NCBI RefSeq assembly: GCF_039973015.1
Contig: NZ_JBDWLT010000008.1
Location: 620,001-684,000 of the forward strand
DNA from: Parvibaculum sp039973015
GTDB lineage: Bacteria; Pseudomonadota; Alphaproteobacteria; Parvibaculales; Parvibaculaceae
DNA: 64,000 nucleotides
Direction of reading: 5' to 3'
The notes beneath the pieces were generated by a model, which had not been told where the DNA came from, did no database searches, and worked only from the letters and a program-made list of their open reading frames with translations. Below are positions 35,671 through 44,633 of this stretch, in pieces. A program made the position numbers and the translations under genes. The stretch's first letter is position 1. The number at the start of each line of letters is the position of its first letter.

Positions 35671-37554
35671 GTGACGAACAGCCGTCCGGACAGCCCCGAC
35701 GCGACCCGGGAACCGGCGCAGGAAGAAGCCCCGGCTGTCGGGCCAATCCGGCGCACCCTTCCCGTCGAAACCCGCATCGATGCGGAGCAGGTGAAACTGC
35801 TGTTGTCGCTTGGCGAGGCAAGCCGCTTCACCATCTTCGGCGGCCTCATCGTGGTCGGCGCAGCCTTTTACGAGACGGCGCCAATCTGGTCGATCGCCGT
35901 GGTCGCCTCGATCCAGCTCATTGCACAATTCCTGTTCGACCAGGTGCGCGCCGGCTTTCGCGCCGATCCCAACGCCACGCTCAACGCACGGAAATGGGCA
36001 GATCGCTACGCCCTCGTGACGATCATCAGCGGATCGACATGGGGTGTGGGCGCACTTCTCTGGCTGCCGGGCTCAAGCTTCGCCCATGAAATCTTCTACA
36101 TGCTGGTGCTGGCCGTCCTCATCATGGCAACGGCGATCAGCCGAGCGAACCACCTTCCCGCCGTCATCGGCTACTCACTCTCCGCCGCACTTCCGGCCGC
36201 CGCGCTGTTGCTGTGGCGCGCGGACATGCTCTCCATTGCGACGGTGCTGCTGGCCGCGATGTTCTTTGCCACCGTTCTGGGCTGGACAAGGCGGATCAAC
36301 GAAGGTTACCGCGACGCCTTCCGGCTGCGCTTCGAGAATGCAGACCTCGTGGAGCGCATGGCGCGCGCCCATGCCGCGACGGAGCAAAGACGGCGCGACG
36401 CCGAAGACGCAGAGACGCGGGCCCTTGCGGCCGCGCAGGCAAAACAGGAATTTCTCGACATCATCAGCCATGAGGTACGCGGACCGCTGGACGGACTTCG
36501 CAACATGGCAAAGTACCTCGCCGACGAGGCGACCACCGAAGCGCAGTTCAAGATTGCCGCCTCCATCGAGGAAACGAGCCAGCTTCTCCGGCGGCTCGTT
36601 GACGACATGCTCGATTTTTCGGAAATCGAGGCGCATTCGCTGGAGCTGAAGCCGCGCAGCTTCAACCCGGTGGAACTTGCGGCCGGCATTGTCCGCGTGA
36701 CGCGGCATCAGGCCGTCGACCGGGGTCTTTCGCTCGAACTCGACGCCTCGCCCGAAACGCCAACGCAGATGAACGCCGACCCGGACCGCGTGCGGCAAGT
36801 GCTGATGAACCTCGTCAACAACGCGATCAAATTCACCTATCAGGGTGGCGTGGTGCTGCGGGTCGCGCCGCTGAAAGTGCCAAGCGGGGAAACGGTACTT
36901 CGTTTCTCGGTGACGGATACGGGCCCGGGACTTTCGCAAGACGCGCAGAAACGGCTTTTCGAAGCCTTCACGCAGGGCGCCGATGCCCGCGATTTCCGCT
37001 TTGCCGGAAAGGCGGCGGGGGCGGGTCTCGGCCTGCCGATCAGCGACCGGCTCATCCGCATGATGGGCGGGCATATCGGCGTCGACAGTACACCGGGACA
37101 AGGAAGCTCGTTCTGGTTCCTGCTGCCGCTCGAACCCGGCGAAGCCATCGACTATTTCGTTTCGCTGAGGGCGGAATCGCGGCCGGCGCGGGAAACGCGG
37201 CCCGAGCGGCTGATCGACCACGACCATCTCTATGCGCTCGAACTTCGCGTCGGCGGGCATCACATAACCGACCATCTGGTGGCGGGGCTCGACCGTATTC
37301 TCGAAATTCACCGCGAAATCGAACGGGCGCGGACGGTGCGGGACGATGATGCGCTGCGCCGCCATGCCGTCGACCTCAAGGCGGCGGCCTCGGATATCGG
37401 GCTGAGCGCCGTGGCGCGGGTGGCCTCCGACATCGAGACCGCCCTATCGCAGGGCGAGCCCGATGCGGCGCTCGGCGCGGTACCCCGCTTGCAGCAGAAG
37501 ATCACCGCAACCTGGCGCGCGCTCGCCAAGGCCTATCCGAGCCTCGCGGCCTAG
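35671..37554 (+). CDS. Membrane-bound histidine kinase with degenerate Hpt-like tail
   Basis: A 627-residue sensor kinase with five to six N-terminal membrane helices (about 50-210), a coiled-coil linker, a dimerisation domain with the phospho-acceptor His267 in ISHEVRGPLDG, and an HATPase_c domain with NLVNNAIKF, DTGPGLS and GAGLGLPIS. The C-terminal ~100 residues are helical and contain AVDLKAAASDIG, which aligns with the Hpt motif HxLKGxxxxxG except that Val567 occupies the histidine position. No receiver domain is present. The GTG start at 35671 is preferred because GGAG precedes it. An in-frame GTG at 35644 is an alternative. Confidence 0.88.
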   Translation: MTNSRPDSPDATREPAQEEAPAVGPIRRTLPVETRIDAEQVKLLLSLGEASRFTIFGGLIVVGAAFYETAPIWSIAVVASIQLIAQFLFDQVRAGFRADPNATLNARKWADRYALVTIISGSTWGVGALLWLPGSSFAHEIFYMLVLAVLIMATAISRANHLPAVIGYSLSAALPAAALLLWRADMLSIATVLLAAMFFATVLGWTRRINEGYRDAFRLRFENADLVERMARAHAATEQRRRDAEDAETRALAAAQAKQEFLDIISHEVRGPLDGLRNMAKYLADEATTEAQFKIAASIEETSQLLRRLVDDMLDFSEIEAHSLELKPRSFNPVELAAGIVRVTRHQAVDRGLSLELDASPETPTQMNADPDRVRQVLMNLVNNAIKFTYQGGVVLRVAPLKVPSGETVLRFSVTDTGPGLSQDAQKRLFEAFTQGADARDFRFAGKAAGAGLGLPISDRLIRMMGGHIGVDSTPGQGSSFWFLLPLEPGEAIDYFVSLRAESRPARETRPERLIDHDHLYALELRVGGHHITDHLVAGLDRILEIHREIERARTVRDDDALRRHAVDLKAAASDIGLSAVARVASDIETALSQGEPDAALGAVPRLQQKITATWRALAKAYPSLAA

Positions 37555-37634
37555 GAACTTCGACAGGCAACGAACCGGATTTCCATGCCCGGATAGAATT
37601 GCATTGCGACCCTATCCGGGCATGATCTCCTCCA

Positions 37635-40556
37635 ATGCCTGAACATCTTCCCCCCGATTCGACCTTTCCGCGAGGAGAAGGCCCCTTCCTGCCCGAGGCG
37701 GCGGCCATCGTGCCCGCACGCGGGGCGGCGGGGGGCGCTGTTTGCGTCAGCGCGCAAGGCGAGATCGAGGAACTGACGAGCGAGCAAGCCCTGAAACGGA
37801 TCGCAACCGAGCCCGTCATGCTCGTCCATGCGGGCTTCACGGCAAGGCGGATCGCCAGAGGCCGCAATTTCCGCGATCCGGGGCCGCAGGTTTTCGACCT
37901 GATGGAACTCTTCGCCTTCGTGCATCCCGCCCTTCCCTGCCTGCCGACAGTGGCCGGGCTTGCCCGTGCGCTCGGGCTCGATGCGGGCGAGAGCCCGGAA
38001 GACCATGCGCTGATGCTGCACCGCGCGGCGGCGCAGATGCTCACCGCCCTCCAGCAGCCCTCCTATCCCGACCGCCCCTCCGCAGCCCGCACCGCCTATC
38101 GGATGGCCGAAGGGGGCTGGGCCTGGGGGCCGGGCGTCGTCGCGGCGCTTCGCGATGCGCTGGACCGCGAGGGCAAGCCGCCCGGCGCACGCGGCTTCGA
38201 CATATGGAACGAGTTGCCGGAATGGGAAGAGCGCGGCCCGCGCCCGCCTGCGGGCTCGATGCCGGTGAGCGAGGGAGAAGCAAGGGAGCGGCTTGCGCTT
38301 CTCGCGGGCGCAGATGCGGAAGCACGGCCGGGACAGGTGGCGTTCGCGGGTCTTGCCGCCCATGCCTTTGCGCCGCGCGAGGCGGCGGGTGCGCCCAATG
38401 TCGTGCTGGCGGAAGCGGGAACCGGCATCGGCAAGACGATCGGTTATATCGCGCCCGCAAGCCTGTGGGCCGAGCGCAACAAGGGTACGGTCTGGATATC
38501 GACCTATACGAAGAACCTGCAGCGCCAGCTCGACCAGGAGCTGACGCGGCTCTATCCCGACCCGGAAGAAAAGGCGGAGAAAGCCGTGATCCGCAAGGGC
38601 CGCGAGAACTATCTCTGCCTGCTCAATTTCGCGGAGACGGCGGACCGGGCGGCCATTGGCGGCGGGGCCGTCGCGGTCGGCCTTGTTGCCAGATGGGCGA
38701 AGGCAAGCCGTGACGGCGACATGGTGGGCGGCGATTTTCCGGCATGGCTCGCGGCGCGGCTCAGCCGCGCAACGGGACGCATCGGACTGACCGACCGGCG
38801 CGGCGAATGCGTCTATACGGCCTGCCCCTATTACAAGAAATGTTTCATTGAACGGGCGATCCGCAAGGCGCGGCGCGCGGAGATCGTGGTTGCCAACCAT
38901 GCGCTCGTCATGCGGCAGGCGGCCCTCGATCAGGCGATGGGGCCGGTCGCGCAAGCGATGCCGAGGGATACGGAAACGGCGGGCAATGCGGAAGACGAAG
39001 AACCGAGCGGGCGCGAGGCGCGCTCGCGTTTCGTCTTCGATGAGGGGCACCATATTTTCGACGCGGCGGACAGCGCCTTTTCCGCTTCGCTTTCGGCGCT
39101 TGAAACGGCCGAGCTTCGGCGCTGGATCAGGGGAGCGGAAGGACAGCGCGGGCGGCGCGGGCGCGGGCTGGACGAGCGCGTGGGCGACCTTTTCGGCGAA
39201 GACAATCTCGCAGAAGAAGCACTGCAGGCGGCGCTGTCGGCGGCGGCGGCACTGCCGGGGCCCGGCTGGGGCACACGCCTCAACGAGGGGCAGCCGCGCG
39301 GCGCGGCGGAGACCTTTCTCGCGCTGGTGCGCCAGCAGGTGCATGCGCACACGGAAGATGCCGACACGCCCTTCTCTCTCGAAGCCGAAACGGCGCCTCC
39401 CGTCACCGGCCTGCCGGAAGCAGCGGCAGAGCTCGACAATGCGCTGAAGCGGCTTGCCGCACCGCTGCAACTCATCGCGGACCGATTACGCGCGAGGCTC
39501 GACGACGAGGCCGAGGATCTCGACACATCGACGCGTATCCGCATGGACGCGGCGGCGCGCGGGCTCGACCGGCGCGCCCGTCTCCTTCTGCCCGCATGGC
39601 GGAGCATGCTTTCGAGCCTGAATGCGACACCGCCGGACATGTTCGTCGACTGGTTCTCCATCGAGCGGATGTTCGGCCGGGAGGCCGATGTCGGCATGCA
39701 CCGGCACTGGCGCGATCCGACCGTGCCTTTCGCGGGCGCGGTTCTCGAACCTGCGCATGGTGTTCTCATCACCTCGGCGACGCTGCGCGACGAACTGCCC
39801 GAGCCGGAAGAAGGCGAGGAAGACGCAGGCGGCGGATGGGAGAGCGCGGAAATTCGCACCGGCGCATCGCACCTCGCGCTGCCCGCGGAGCGCGCCTTCA
39901 TGGCCTCGCCCTTCGACTATGAAAATCAGGCGCGCATTTTCGTGGTGCGCGATGTGAGCCGGAACGACATGAACCAGATCGCATCGGCCTATCGCGAACT
40001 CTTTCGCGCTGCAGGCGGCGGGGCGCTCGGCCTGTTCACCGCTATCCACCGGCTTCGTCAGGTGCATGAGCGGATCGTGACGCCGCTGGAAGAAGAAGGG
40101 CTGTCGCTTTATGCACAGCATATCGACGCGCTCGACACAGGCACGCTTGTCGATATTTTCCGTGCGGAGCGCAATGCATGCCTGCTCGGCACGGACGCCG
40201 TGCGCGACGGCGTGGACGTGCCCGGCGACTCGCTTCGGATGATCGTGTTCGACCGTGTGCCCTGGCCGCGCCCCGACATTCTGCACAAGGCGCGGCGCGA
40301 GCAATTCGGCAAGGCACGCTACGACGACATGATCACGCGGCTGAGGCTCAAACAGGCTTTTGGCCGCCTGATCCGGCGGGCGAGCGACCGCGGCGTTTTC
40401 ATCGCGCTCGATTCACGCCTGCCGACGCGGCTGACCACCGGCTTTCCGCCGGGGGTCACCGTGCACCGCGTGGGGCTTGCCGAGGCCATCGCCGAGACCA
40501 GGCGCTTTCTCGGGACCGAAACGCCGCCGCTTGCACCCGCCAAAAGCAGCCCCTAA
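37635..40556 (+). CDS. DinG-type Fe-S DNA helicase (superfamily 2, XPD-like)
   Basis: A 973-residue ATP-dependent helicase. Walker A is GTGIGKT (Lys267), and motif II is DEGHH (Asp469). Four cysteines at 328, 392, 397 and 403 (C-x63-C-x4-C-x5-C) match the DinG iron-sulfur cluster spacing. C-terminal motifs include GTDAVRDGVDVPGD and LKQAFGRLIRR. An N-terminal ~230-residue extension precedes the helicase core (ARGAAGGAVCVS, VFDLMELFAFVHP), with no clear nuclease DEDD motif. It probably unwinds DNA during repair or replication stress. It is followed at 29 bases by a TerB-like gene. Confidence 0.92.
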   Translation: MPEHLPPDSTFPRGEGPFLPEAAAIVPARGAAGGAVCVSAQGEIEELTSEQALKRIATEPVMLVHAGFTARRIARGRNFRDPGPQVFDLMELFAFVHPALPCLPTVAGLARALGLDAGESPEDHALMLHRAAAQMLTALQQPSYPDRPSAARTAYRMAEGGWAWGPGVVAALRDALDREGKPPGARGFDIWNELPEWEERGPRPPAGSMPVSEGEARERLALLAGADAEARPGQVAFAGLAAHAFAPREAAGAPNVVLAEAGTGIGKTIGYIAPASLWAERNKGTVWISTYTKNLQRQLDQELTRLYPDPEEKAEKAVIRKGRENYLCLLNFAETADRAAIGGGAVAVGLVARWAKASRDGDMVGGDFPAWLAARLSRATGRIGLTDRRGECVYTACPYYKKCFIERAIRKARRAEIVVANHALVMRQAALDQAMGPVAQAMPRDTETAGNAEDEEPSGREARSRFVFDEGHHIFDAADSAFSASLSALETAELRRWIRGAEGQRGRRGRGLDERVGDLFGEDNLAEEALQAALSAAAALPGPGWGTRLNEGQPRGAAETFLALVRQQVHAHTEDADTPFSLEAETAPPVTGLPEAAAELDNALKRLAAPLQLIADRLRARLDDEAEDLDTSTRIRMDAAARGLDRRARLLLPAWRSMLSSLNATPPDMFVDWFSIERMFGREADVGMHRHWRDPTVPFAGAVLEPAHGVLITSATLRDELPEPEEGEEDAGGGWESAEIRTGASHLALPAERAFMASPFDYENQARIFVVRDVSRNDMNQIASAYRELFRAAGGGALGLFTAIHRLRQVHERIVTPLEEEGLSLYAQHIDALDTGTLVDIFRAERNACLLGTDAVRDGVDVPGDSLRMIVFDRVPWPRPDILHKARREQFGKARYDDMITRLRLKQAFGRLIRRASDRGVFIALDSRLPTRLTTGFPPGVTVHRVGLAEAIAETRRFLGTETPPLAPAKSSP

Positions 40557-40585
40557 GCTCCCGCGAAATCGAGCAAGGAAGAAAC

Positions 40586-40996
40586 ATGTCCACGATCTCT
40601 CCCGAACATGCCCTGATCTACATCATGGTGACGATGAGCGCGGTGGACCGCGCCATGAGCGACAATGAGCTCAGGGATATCGGCACCATCGTGAAGACGC
40701 TGCCCGCCTTCCGCGATTTTCATGAGGAAAAGCTCATCCCGGCGGCGCGCGAATGCGCTTCGATCCTGCAGGAGGATGGCGGGCTCGACGCGGTGTTCGG
40801 TCTTGTGAAGGACGCGCTGCCTGTGCGGCTGCGCGAGACGGGCTATGCGCTCGCCGTCGAGATCGCCGCGGCGGATGAATTCGTCGGCGCGGAGGAATTG
40901 CGGCTGCTTCAATTGCTGCGCGATACGCTGGAGATCGACAAGCTTTTGGCGGCCGCCATCGAACGGGGCGCGCGCGCCAGACATATGCCGCTCTGA
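40586..40996 (+). CDS. TerB-like protein
   Basis: A 136-residue all-helical protein with the TerB-family pattern: ALIYIMVTMSAVDRAMSDNELRDIG at the start (partly quoted) and ALAVEIAAADEFVGAEELRLLQ in the second half, where conserved acidic residues can bind a divalent metal. AAGGAAGA lies before the ATG. It is likely co-transcribed with the DinG-type helicase. TerB domains occur in tellurite resistance and stress modules, but nothing else of a ter operon is present, so the role is unknown. Confidence 0.82.
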   Translation: MSTISPEHALIYIMVTMSAVDRAMSDNELRDIGTIVKTLPAFRDFHEEKLIPAARECASILQEDGGLDAVFGLVKDALPVRLRETGYALAVEIAAADEFVGAEELRLLQLLRDTLEIDKLLAAAIERGARARHMPL

Positions 40997-41014
40997 ATAT
41001 TCAGGATCGGCGGA

Positions 41015-41791
41015 TCAATCGTAGGCTCCTGTTCCGGTTTCGCGAAGTTCGCTGTCTATCCGGTCGTAGAAAATGCGGGTGCAGTTCGACGGCCCGGCAT
41101 ATCTGTCCGTCTCGCGATGAATGAGAACGGGCATGCCCTCTTCCCAATTGTAGATGTCCACACCGCCTTCAGCCGCGCTCGACCGCCAGCGGCTGACGAG
41201 CTCCTGCGTATCGGGATCGAAATCGGGCGAGGCGATTTCATCGAGCGCCTCGTTGGCGGCGAAACGCTCGTCCTCCGGCTGCCAGAGCCAGTTGCGATAG
41301 AGGACGTTCGGACCTGCCGTTCCTTCGGCGATCAGACGCAGATCATGATAGCCGTCGAAATTGACGTCGATCAGTTCAAAGCCGTTATTCGGAATCATTT
41401 CAGCGGCGTGAGATCCGGCATCGGCAATGACCTGCGATGGCTCGATCTCTCCCTCATGACGAATTTCGACCTTGCCGATGACACGGTCGCCGAACTCGTC
41501 GAGATGCCAGAAGAGTCTGAAATAGAATTCAGGCAGGACAGGGCTGATGCGCCCGTGACAGACGATGGGTGCCTTGCCGTCCGTCGCGGAAGGCGAAACG
41601 CAGCTATAGGTGCCGAGGAAGGTTTCGTCGCCGCGTACATTATCGCGCATCGCGTCGGCACCGGCGGCGGCTTCGGCTGCGACGCCATCGAGATGCGCGC
41701 CTGCGTGAGGCGTCATTTCCTGCGCAAAAGCGGTTCCCGTCGCTGCCGCGAGAGACACCGTGCAAATGCAGAGACGAAGCCACCCACGCAT
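41015..41791 (-). CDS. Exported protein of unknown function with a XAC2610-like NFDGYHDL motif
   Basis: A 258-residue protein with a signal peptide (RLCICTVSLAAATGTAFAQ). The mature part contains FELIDVNFDGYHDLRLI, an Asp-rich N-x-D-G-x-x-D element typical of XAC2610/VCBS-type calcium-binding loops, and a C-terminal CTRIFYDRIDSELRE. The start is uncertain: ATGs at 41827 and 41812 are in frame, but the one at 41791 puts the signal peptide at the N-terminus and has AGGG upstream. No enzyme motif is seen. It is divergent from the sterol-desaturase gene. Confidence 0.72.
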   Translation of the reverse strand: MRGWLRLCICTVSLAAATGTAFAQEMTPHAGAHLDGVAAEAAAGADAMRDNVRGDETFLGTYSCVSPSATDGKAPIVCHGRISPVLPEFYFRLFWHLDEFGDRVIGKVEIRHEGEIEPSQVIADAGSHAAEMIPNNGFELIDVNFDGYHDLRLIAEGTAGPNVLYRNWLWQPEDERFAANEALDEIASPDFDPDTQELVSRWRSSAAEGGVDIYNWEEGMPVLIHRETDRYAGPSNCTRIFYDRIDSELRETGTGAYD

Positions 41792-41971
41792 TCCGCCGCC
41801 CTCTTCGTCCATCCTTCGTTTCACCATTCAGCCATTCTAGCGCATGAATGCGCCAGAAGGCCGTTTCTTGTGCGTTCTTTTTTCGCCGCCGCCTTTCCGG
41901 TCCCTTTTTCTGCCCCTTTTTATTCGGGGGCCGGCGCCGCTATAGTTCAGGTTCACGAAAACAAGGCAAAC

Positions 41972-42814
41972 ATGTCCGCTTTCCTTACGCTTCACGAGCC
42001 CACGCTCAGGCTCGCCGCCTTTGGCGGTGTGCTGGCCCTGATGGCGCTGCTTGAGGTCGCCCTGCCCCGGCGCGGACGGACCGGGCCAAGGCTGCACCGC
42101 TGGGTGACGAATGTGGCCCTGGCGGGAGCAGGCACACTCGTCTTGCGCATTGCCGTACCGCTGCTGGCGGTAGGTGTGGCAACGCTTGCGGAGCGGGAGG
42201 GCTTCGGCCTTTTCCATTGGGTGGGCACACCTGAAATTGCCGCCTTCGTGCTGTCCTTCTTTGCACTCGACCTGCTCGTCTATGCGCAGCATGTCGCCTT
42301 TCACAAATACGGGCTTCTCTGGCGGCTGCACCGCGTTCACCACGCGGATACGGATGTCGACGCAACGACGGGCATCCGCTTTCACCCGGTGGAGATACTC
42401 ATCAGCATGGCGATCAAGATGGCGGCGGTGGCCCTTCTCGGCGCGCCTGCCGGGGCCGTGATCCTGTTCGAGGTGGTGCTGAACGCGGCGGCCATGTTCA
42501 ATCATTCGAATTTAAGGATCGGGCCCAGCACCGACCGGTGGCTGCGCCGCATCATCGTGACACCGGACATGCACCGCGTTCACCACTCCATCCATCGTGA
42601 CGAACATGACATGAATTTCGGGTTCAATCTTTCGTTCTGGGACCGGCTTTCCGGCACCTACCGGGCGGAACCGCGCGAGGGCCAGGAGAGCATGCGGCTC
42701 GGCCTTGCGGAATATCCAGCACCTGCGCCGCAGGGGCTTGGCTGGAGCCTGATGAATCCATTTTGGGGCAGCGCGAATCCAGACGATACTCCCCGCCGGG
42801 AGCGAACGATATGA
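41972..42814 (+). CDS. Sterol desaturase / fatty acid hydroxylase family membrane protein
   Basis: A 280-residue integral membrane di-iron oxygenase-like protein with the family histidine clusters: HVAFHK, LWRLHRVHHADTD, and HRVHHSIHRDEHDMNFGF, plus HPVE in the middle. About four to five hydrophobic helices surround them. The ATG is chosen at the start of the membrane domain. The last 4 bases overlap the sixA gene (ATGA). The substrate could be a lipid, carotenoid or hopanoid and is not predictable. Confidence 0.9.
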   Translation: MSAFLTLHEPTLRLAAFGGVLALMALLEVALPRRGRTGPRLHRWVTNVALAGAGTLVLRIAVPLLAVGVATLAEREGFGLFHWVGTPEIAAFVLSFFALDLLVYAQHVAFHKYGLLWRLHRVHHADTDVDATTGIRFHPVEILISMAIKMAAVALLGAPAGAVILFEVVLNAAAMFNHSNLRIGPSTDRWLRRIIVTPDMHRVHHSIHRDEHDMNFGFNLSFWDRLSGTYRAEPREGQESMRLGLAEYPAPAPQGLGWSLMNPFWGSANPDDTPRRERTI

Positions 42815-43344
42815 AACGTCTTTGTTTTTTGCGCCATGCGAAGTCTGACTGGGGAGACCCGGCGAAGGACGATTTCGACCGCCCGCTGAATACACGCGGC
42901 GCGAAAGCCGCCGACTTCATGGCGGAATATATCGCAAGTTCGCCCTATCGCCCGGACGCCGTGCTCTGCTCGACCGCCGCACGCGCAACCGCAACCTGTT
43001 CCCCGCTCTGCAAGGCGCTCGGCAAGGACGTCCCCATTACCTATCGCGACGAACTTTATCACGCGATGCCCGACGCGATGCTCGAAGAAATACATCGCGC
43101 GTCCGACGATGCCGAAACGCTGCTTCTTGTCGGGCACAATCCGGGGCTCGTTCTGCTTGCGATGGCGCTGGCCGAAGACCCGGAAGACGAGACGGCGCTG
43201 CGCGTCGCGCATGGCGTGCCGACAGGGGGCTTCATTGTCTTCGAGTTCGACATCGACCGGTGGGCCGACATTGCGGAGGGCGAAGGCCGCACGGTCTTTT
43301 TCGGCCGGCCGCGCGACCTTATGGCGGCGGAAGCCGAGAACTGA
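42811..43344 (+). CDS. sixA: SixA-type phosphohistidine phosphatase (histidine phosphatase family)
   Basis: A 177-residue branch-2-like histidine phosphatase of the SixA group. LCFLRHAKSDWGD has the RHAKS motif with the nucleophilic His, DAVLCSTAARATATC holds the second Arg, and LLVGHNPGL carries the second catalytic His. SixA removes phosphate from Hpt-type histidines in phosphorelays or PTS proteins. The start is coupled to the sterol desaturase stop by an ATGA overlap. A phosphotransfer target in this window is not identified. Confidence 0.9.
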   Translation: MKRLCFLRHAKSDWGDPAKDDFDRPLNTRGAKAADFMAEYIASSPYRPDAVLCSTAARATATCSPLCKALGKDVPITYRDELYHAMPDAMLEEIHRASDDAETLLLVGHNPGLVLLAMALAEDPEDETALRVAHGVPTGGFIVFEFDIDRWADIAEGEGRTVFFGRPRDLMAAEAEN

Positions 43345-43359
43345 TCTTCCGGCAAATGC

Positions 43360-44427
43360 TCAGTAGATGCTGCCGGAAAAATAGCCGGAGCTGATACGCG
43401 CATAGGTGCCGTCGGCAATCAGCGCCGCGAGCGCGACGTTGAAATCGTCACGCAGTTTTTCATCCCCCTTACGCAGCACAATGGCGGCGCCCTTCCCGAA
43501 ATAGGCGGCGTCTCCATAGGCCGGTCCGACAAGGCGGCAGCAAGCACCGTCCGGCGACGCGCTCCAGCGGAGCAGCATGTTCCTGTCGCCAAAAAGGAGA
43601 TGGGCCTTGCCTTCGGCCAGCGCCTGCTGCGCCGCCTCGAGCGAGGGAAAGATTTCAAGCTTCGCATCGGGGAAGCGCATCGAGACATAGGCCTGATGAA
43701 TTGAACCCGCCTGCACGGCAATGCTCCGGCCTGCGAGTGCGGAGGGCGTTGCCGCCAGAGGCACTGCATTCCGGCGCGCGGCGAAATGACCGGGCGTCGA
43801 ATAATATCTGTCCGACAGGATGAGCCCCGGGCTGGAAGCCGGGCTTTCGCGGCCCGCGGCCGGGATCAGCATCGAGGCGATCACGGCATCGCCCTCGCCC
43901 GCTGCCAGCGCGGGCACGAGACGGTCCCAAGGCTTCGCCGCAAAGGTGCAATGAACCTCGATATTCTCGCAAAGGGCGCGGGCAAGTTCGACATCGAAGC
44001 CCGACAAAGCACCGCTGCCGTCCCGGTAATTGAAGGGCGGATAGGCCCCCTCGGTCAGAATAACGATTTCACGAGGCGGCTCGGGTTCGGCGCCGGCTTC
44101 AGGTTCCGCAGGCATACGGGCCGGGTTCGGAAGCGGGAGCTGCAGGGCCATCATCTGTTCGATGGTAAGCGGCGCGGAGGGTTCGGCAGGCGTCTCCGCC
44201 GGATTTGGTTCCGCCGGGCCTGTTACCGCCGGGCCCGGCTCGACAGGCGCCTCAGCGATGGCGCCCCGCTCCCCCTGCTCCAGCCAGGGCAAAGGCTCGC
44301 CCTCGTAGAGACGCGCAAGGGCACCCGCGAGCAGAACAATCGCTACCATGTTCACATAGAGAAGAAACCGCATCGGCCCCGCCCGCTTGATGCCGCCCGT
44401 CCCATACCATGCGGACAGACGTTTCAT
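43360..44427 (-). CDS. Membrane-anchored amino-acid-type ABC substrate-binding (SBP_bac_3) protein
   Basis: A 355-residue protein. A single N-terminal membrane anchor (MRFLLYVNMVAIVLLAG) is followed by a Pro/Glu/Ala-rich linker of about 90 residues and a periplasmic type II binding domain: EGAYPPFNYRDGSGALSGFDVELARAL (partly quoted), AGEGDAVIASMLI and YSTPGHFAARR. FPSLEAAQQALAEGKAHLLF is the hinge/lobe 2 region. No permease or ATPase gene is adjacent, so it may act as a sensor-like binder. The start could be 18 codons later, at the membrane anchor. Confidence 0.85.
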   Translation of the reverse strand: MKRLSAWYGTGGIKRAGPMRFLLYVNMVAIVLLAGALARLYEGEPLPWLEQGERGAIAEAPVEPGPAVTGPAEPNPAETPAEPSAPLTIEQMMALQLPLPNPARMPAEPEAGAEPEPPREIVILTEGAYPPFNYRDGSGALSGFDVELARALCENIEVHCTFAAKPWDRLVPALAAGEGDAVIASMLIPAAGRESPASSPGLILSDRYYSTPGHFAARRNAVPLAATPSALAGRSIAVQAGSIHQAYVSMRFPDAKLEIFPSLEAAQQALAEGKAHLLFGDRNMLLRWSASPDGACCRLVGPAYGDAAYFGKGAAIVLRKGDEKLRDDFNVALAALIADGTYARISSGYFSGSIY

Positions 44428-44538
44428 TATGACACAAGCCTGCCCTGCAATCCCGTTCCCGGAAGGGACAAGCCAGTGCTTTCCCCGAACGCAGCAAGGT
44501 TTATGCCCGCTGTCCCGGCTTCTGGGCCTTTGTGTCTA

Positions 44539-44571
44539 TTAAAGTTAAAACCTCAACTTCCTAAACTTTAA
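44539..44571. promoter_or_regulatory. AT-rich inverted repeat upstream of the glycosyltransferase gene
   Basis: TTAAAGTT (44539-44546) and AACTTTAA (44564-44571) are a perfect 8-bp inverted repeat with a 17-bp spacer, inside a markedly AT-rich patch of the 206-bp divergent gap between the SBP and glycosyltransferase genes. It could be a regulator-binding site or promoter region. No known motif was recognised. Confidence 0.4.
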
Positions 44572-44633
44572 CCATAAAAGGGCGATCTCAGCGCGCGAAT
44601 ACAAGTCGTCGTGAGAAACGAGGGGGCCGGATA

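Noticed and set aside
37551..39470. A 639-codon minus-strand frame opposite the DinG-type helicase
   Set aside because: Arg/His/Ala-rich composition with no domain, fully antisense to a helicase with intact motifs.
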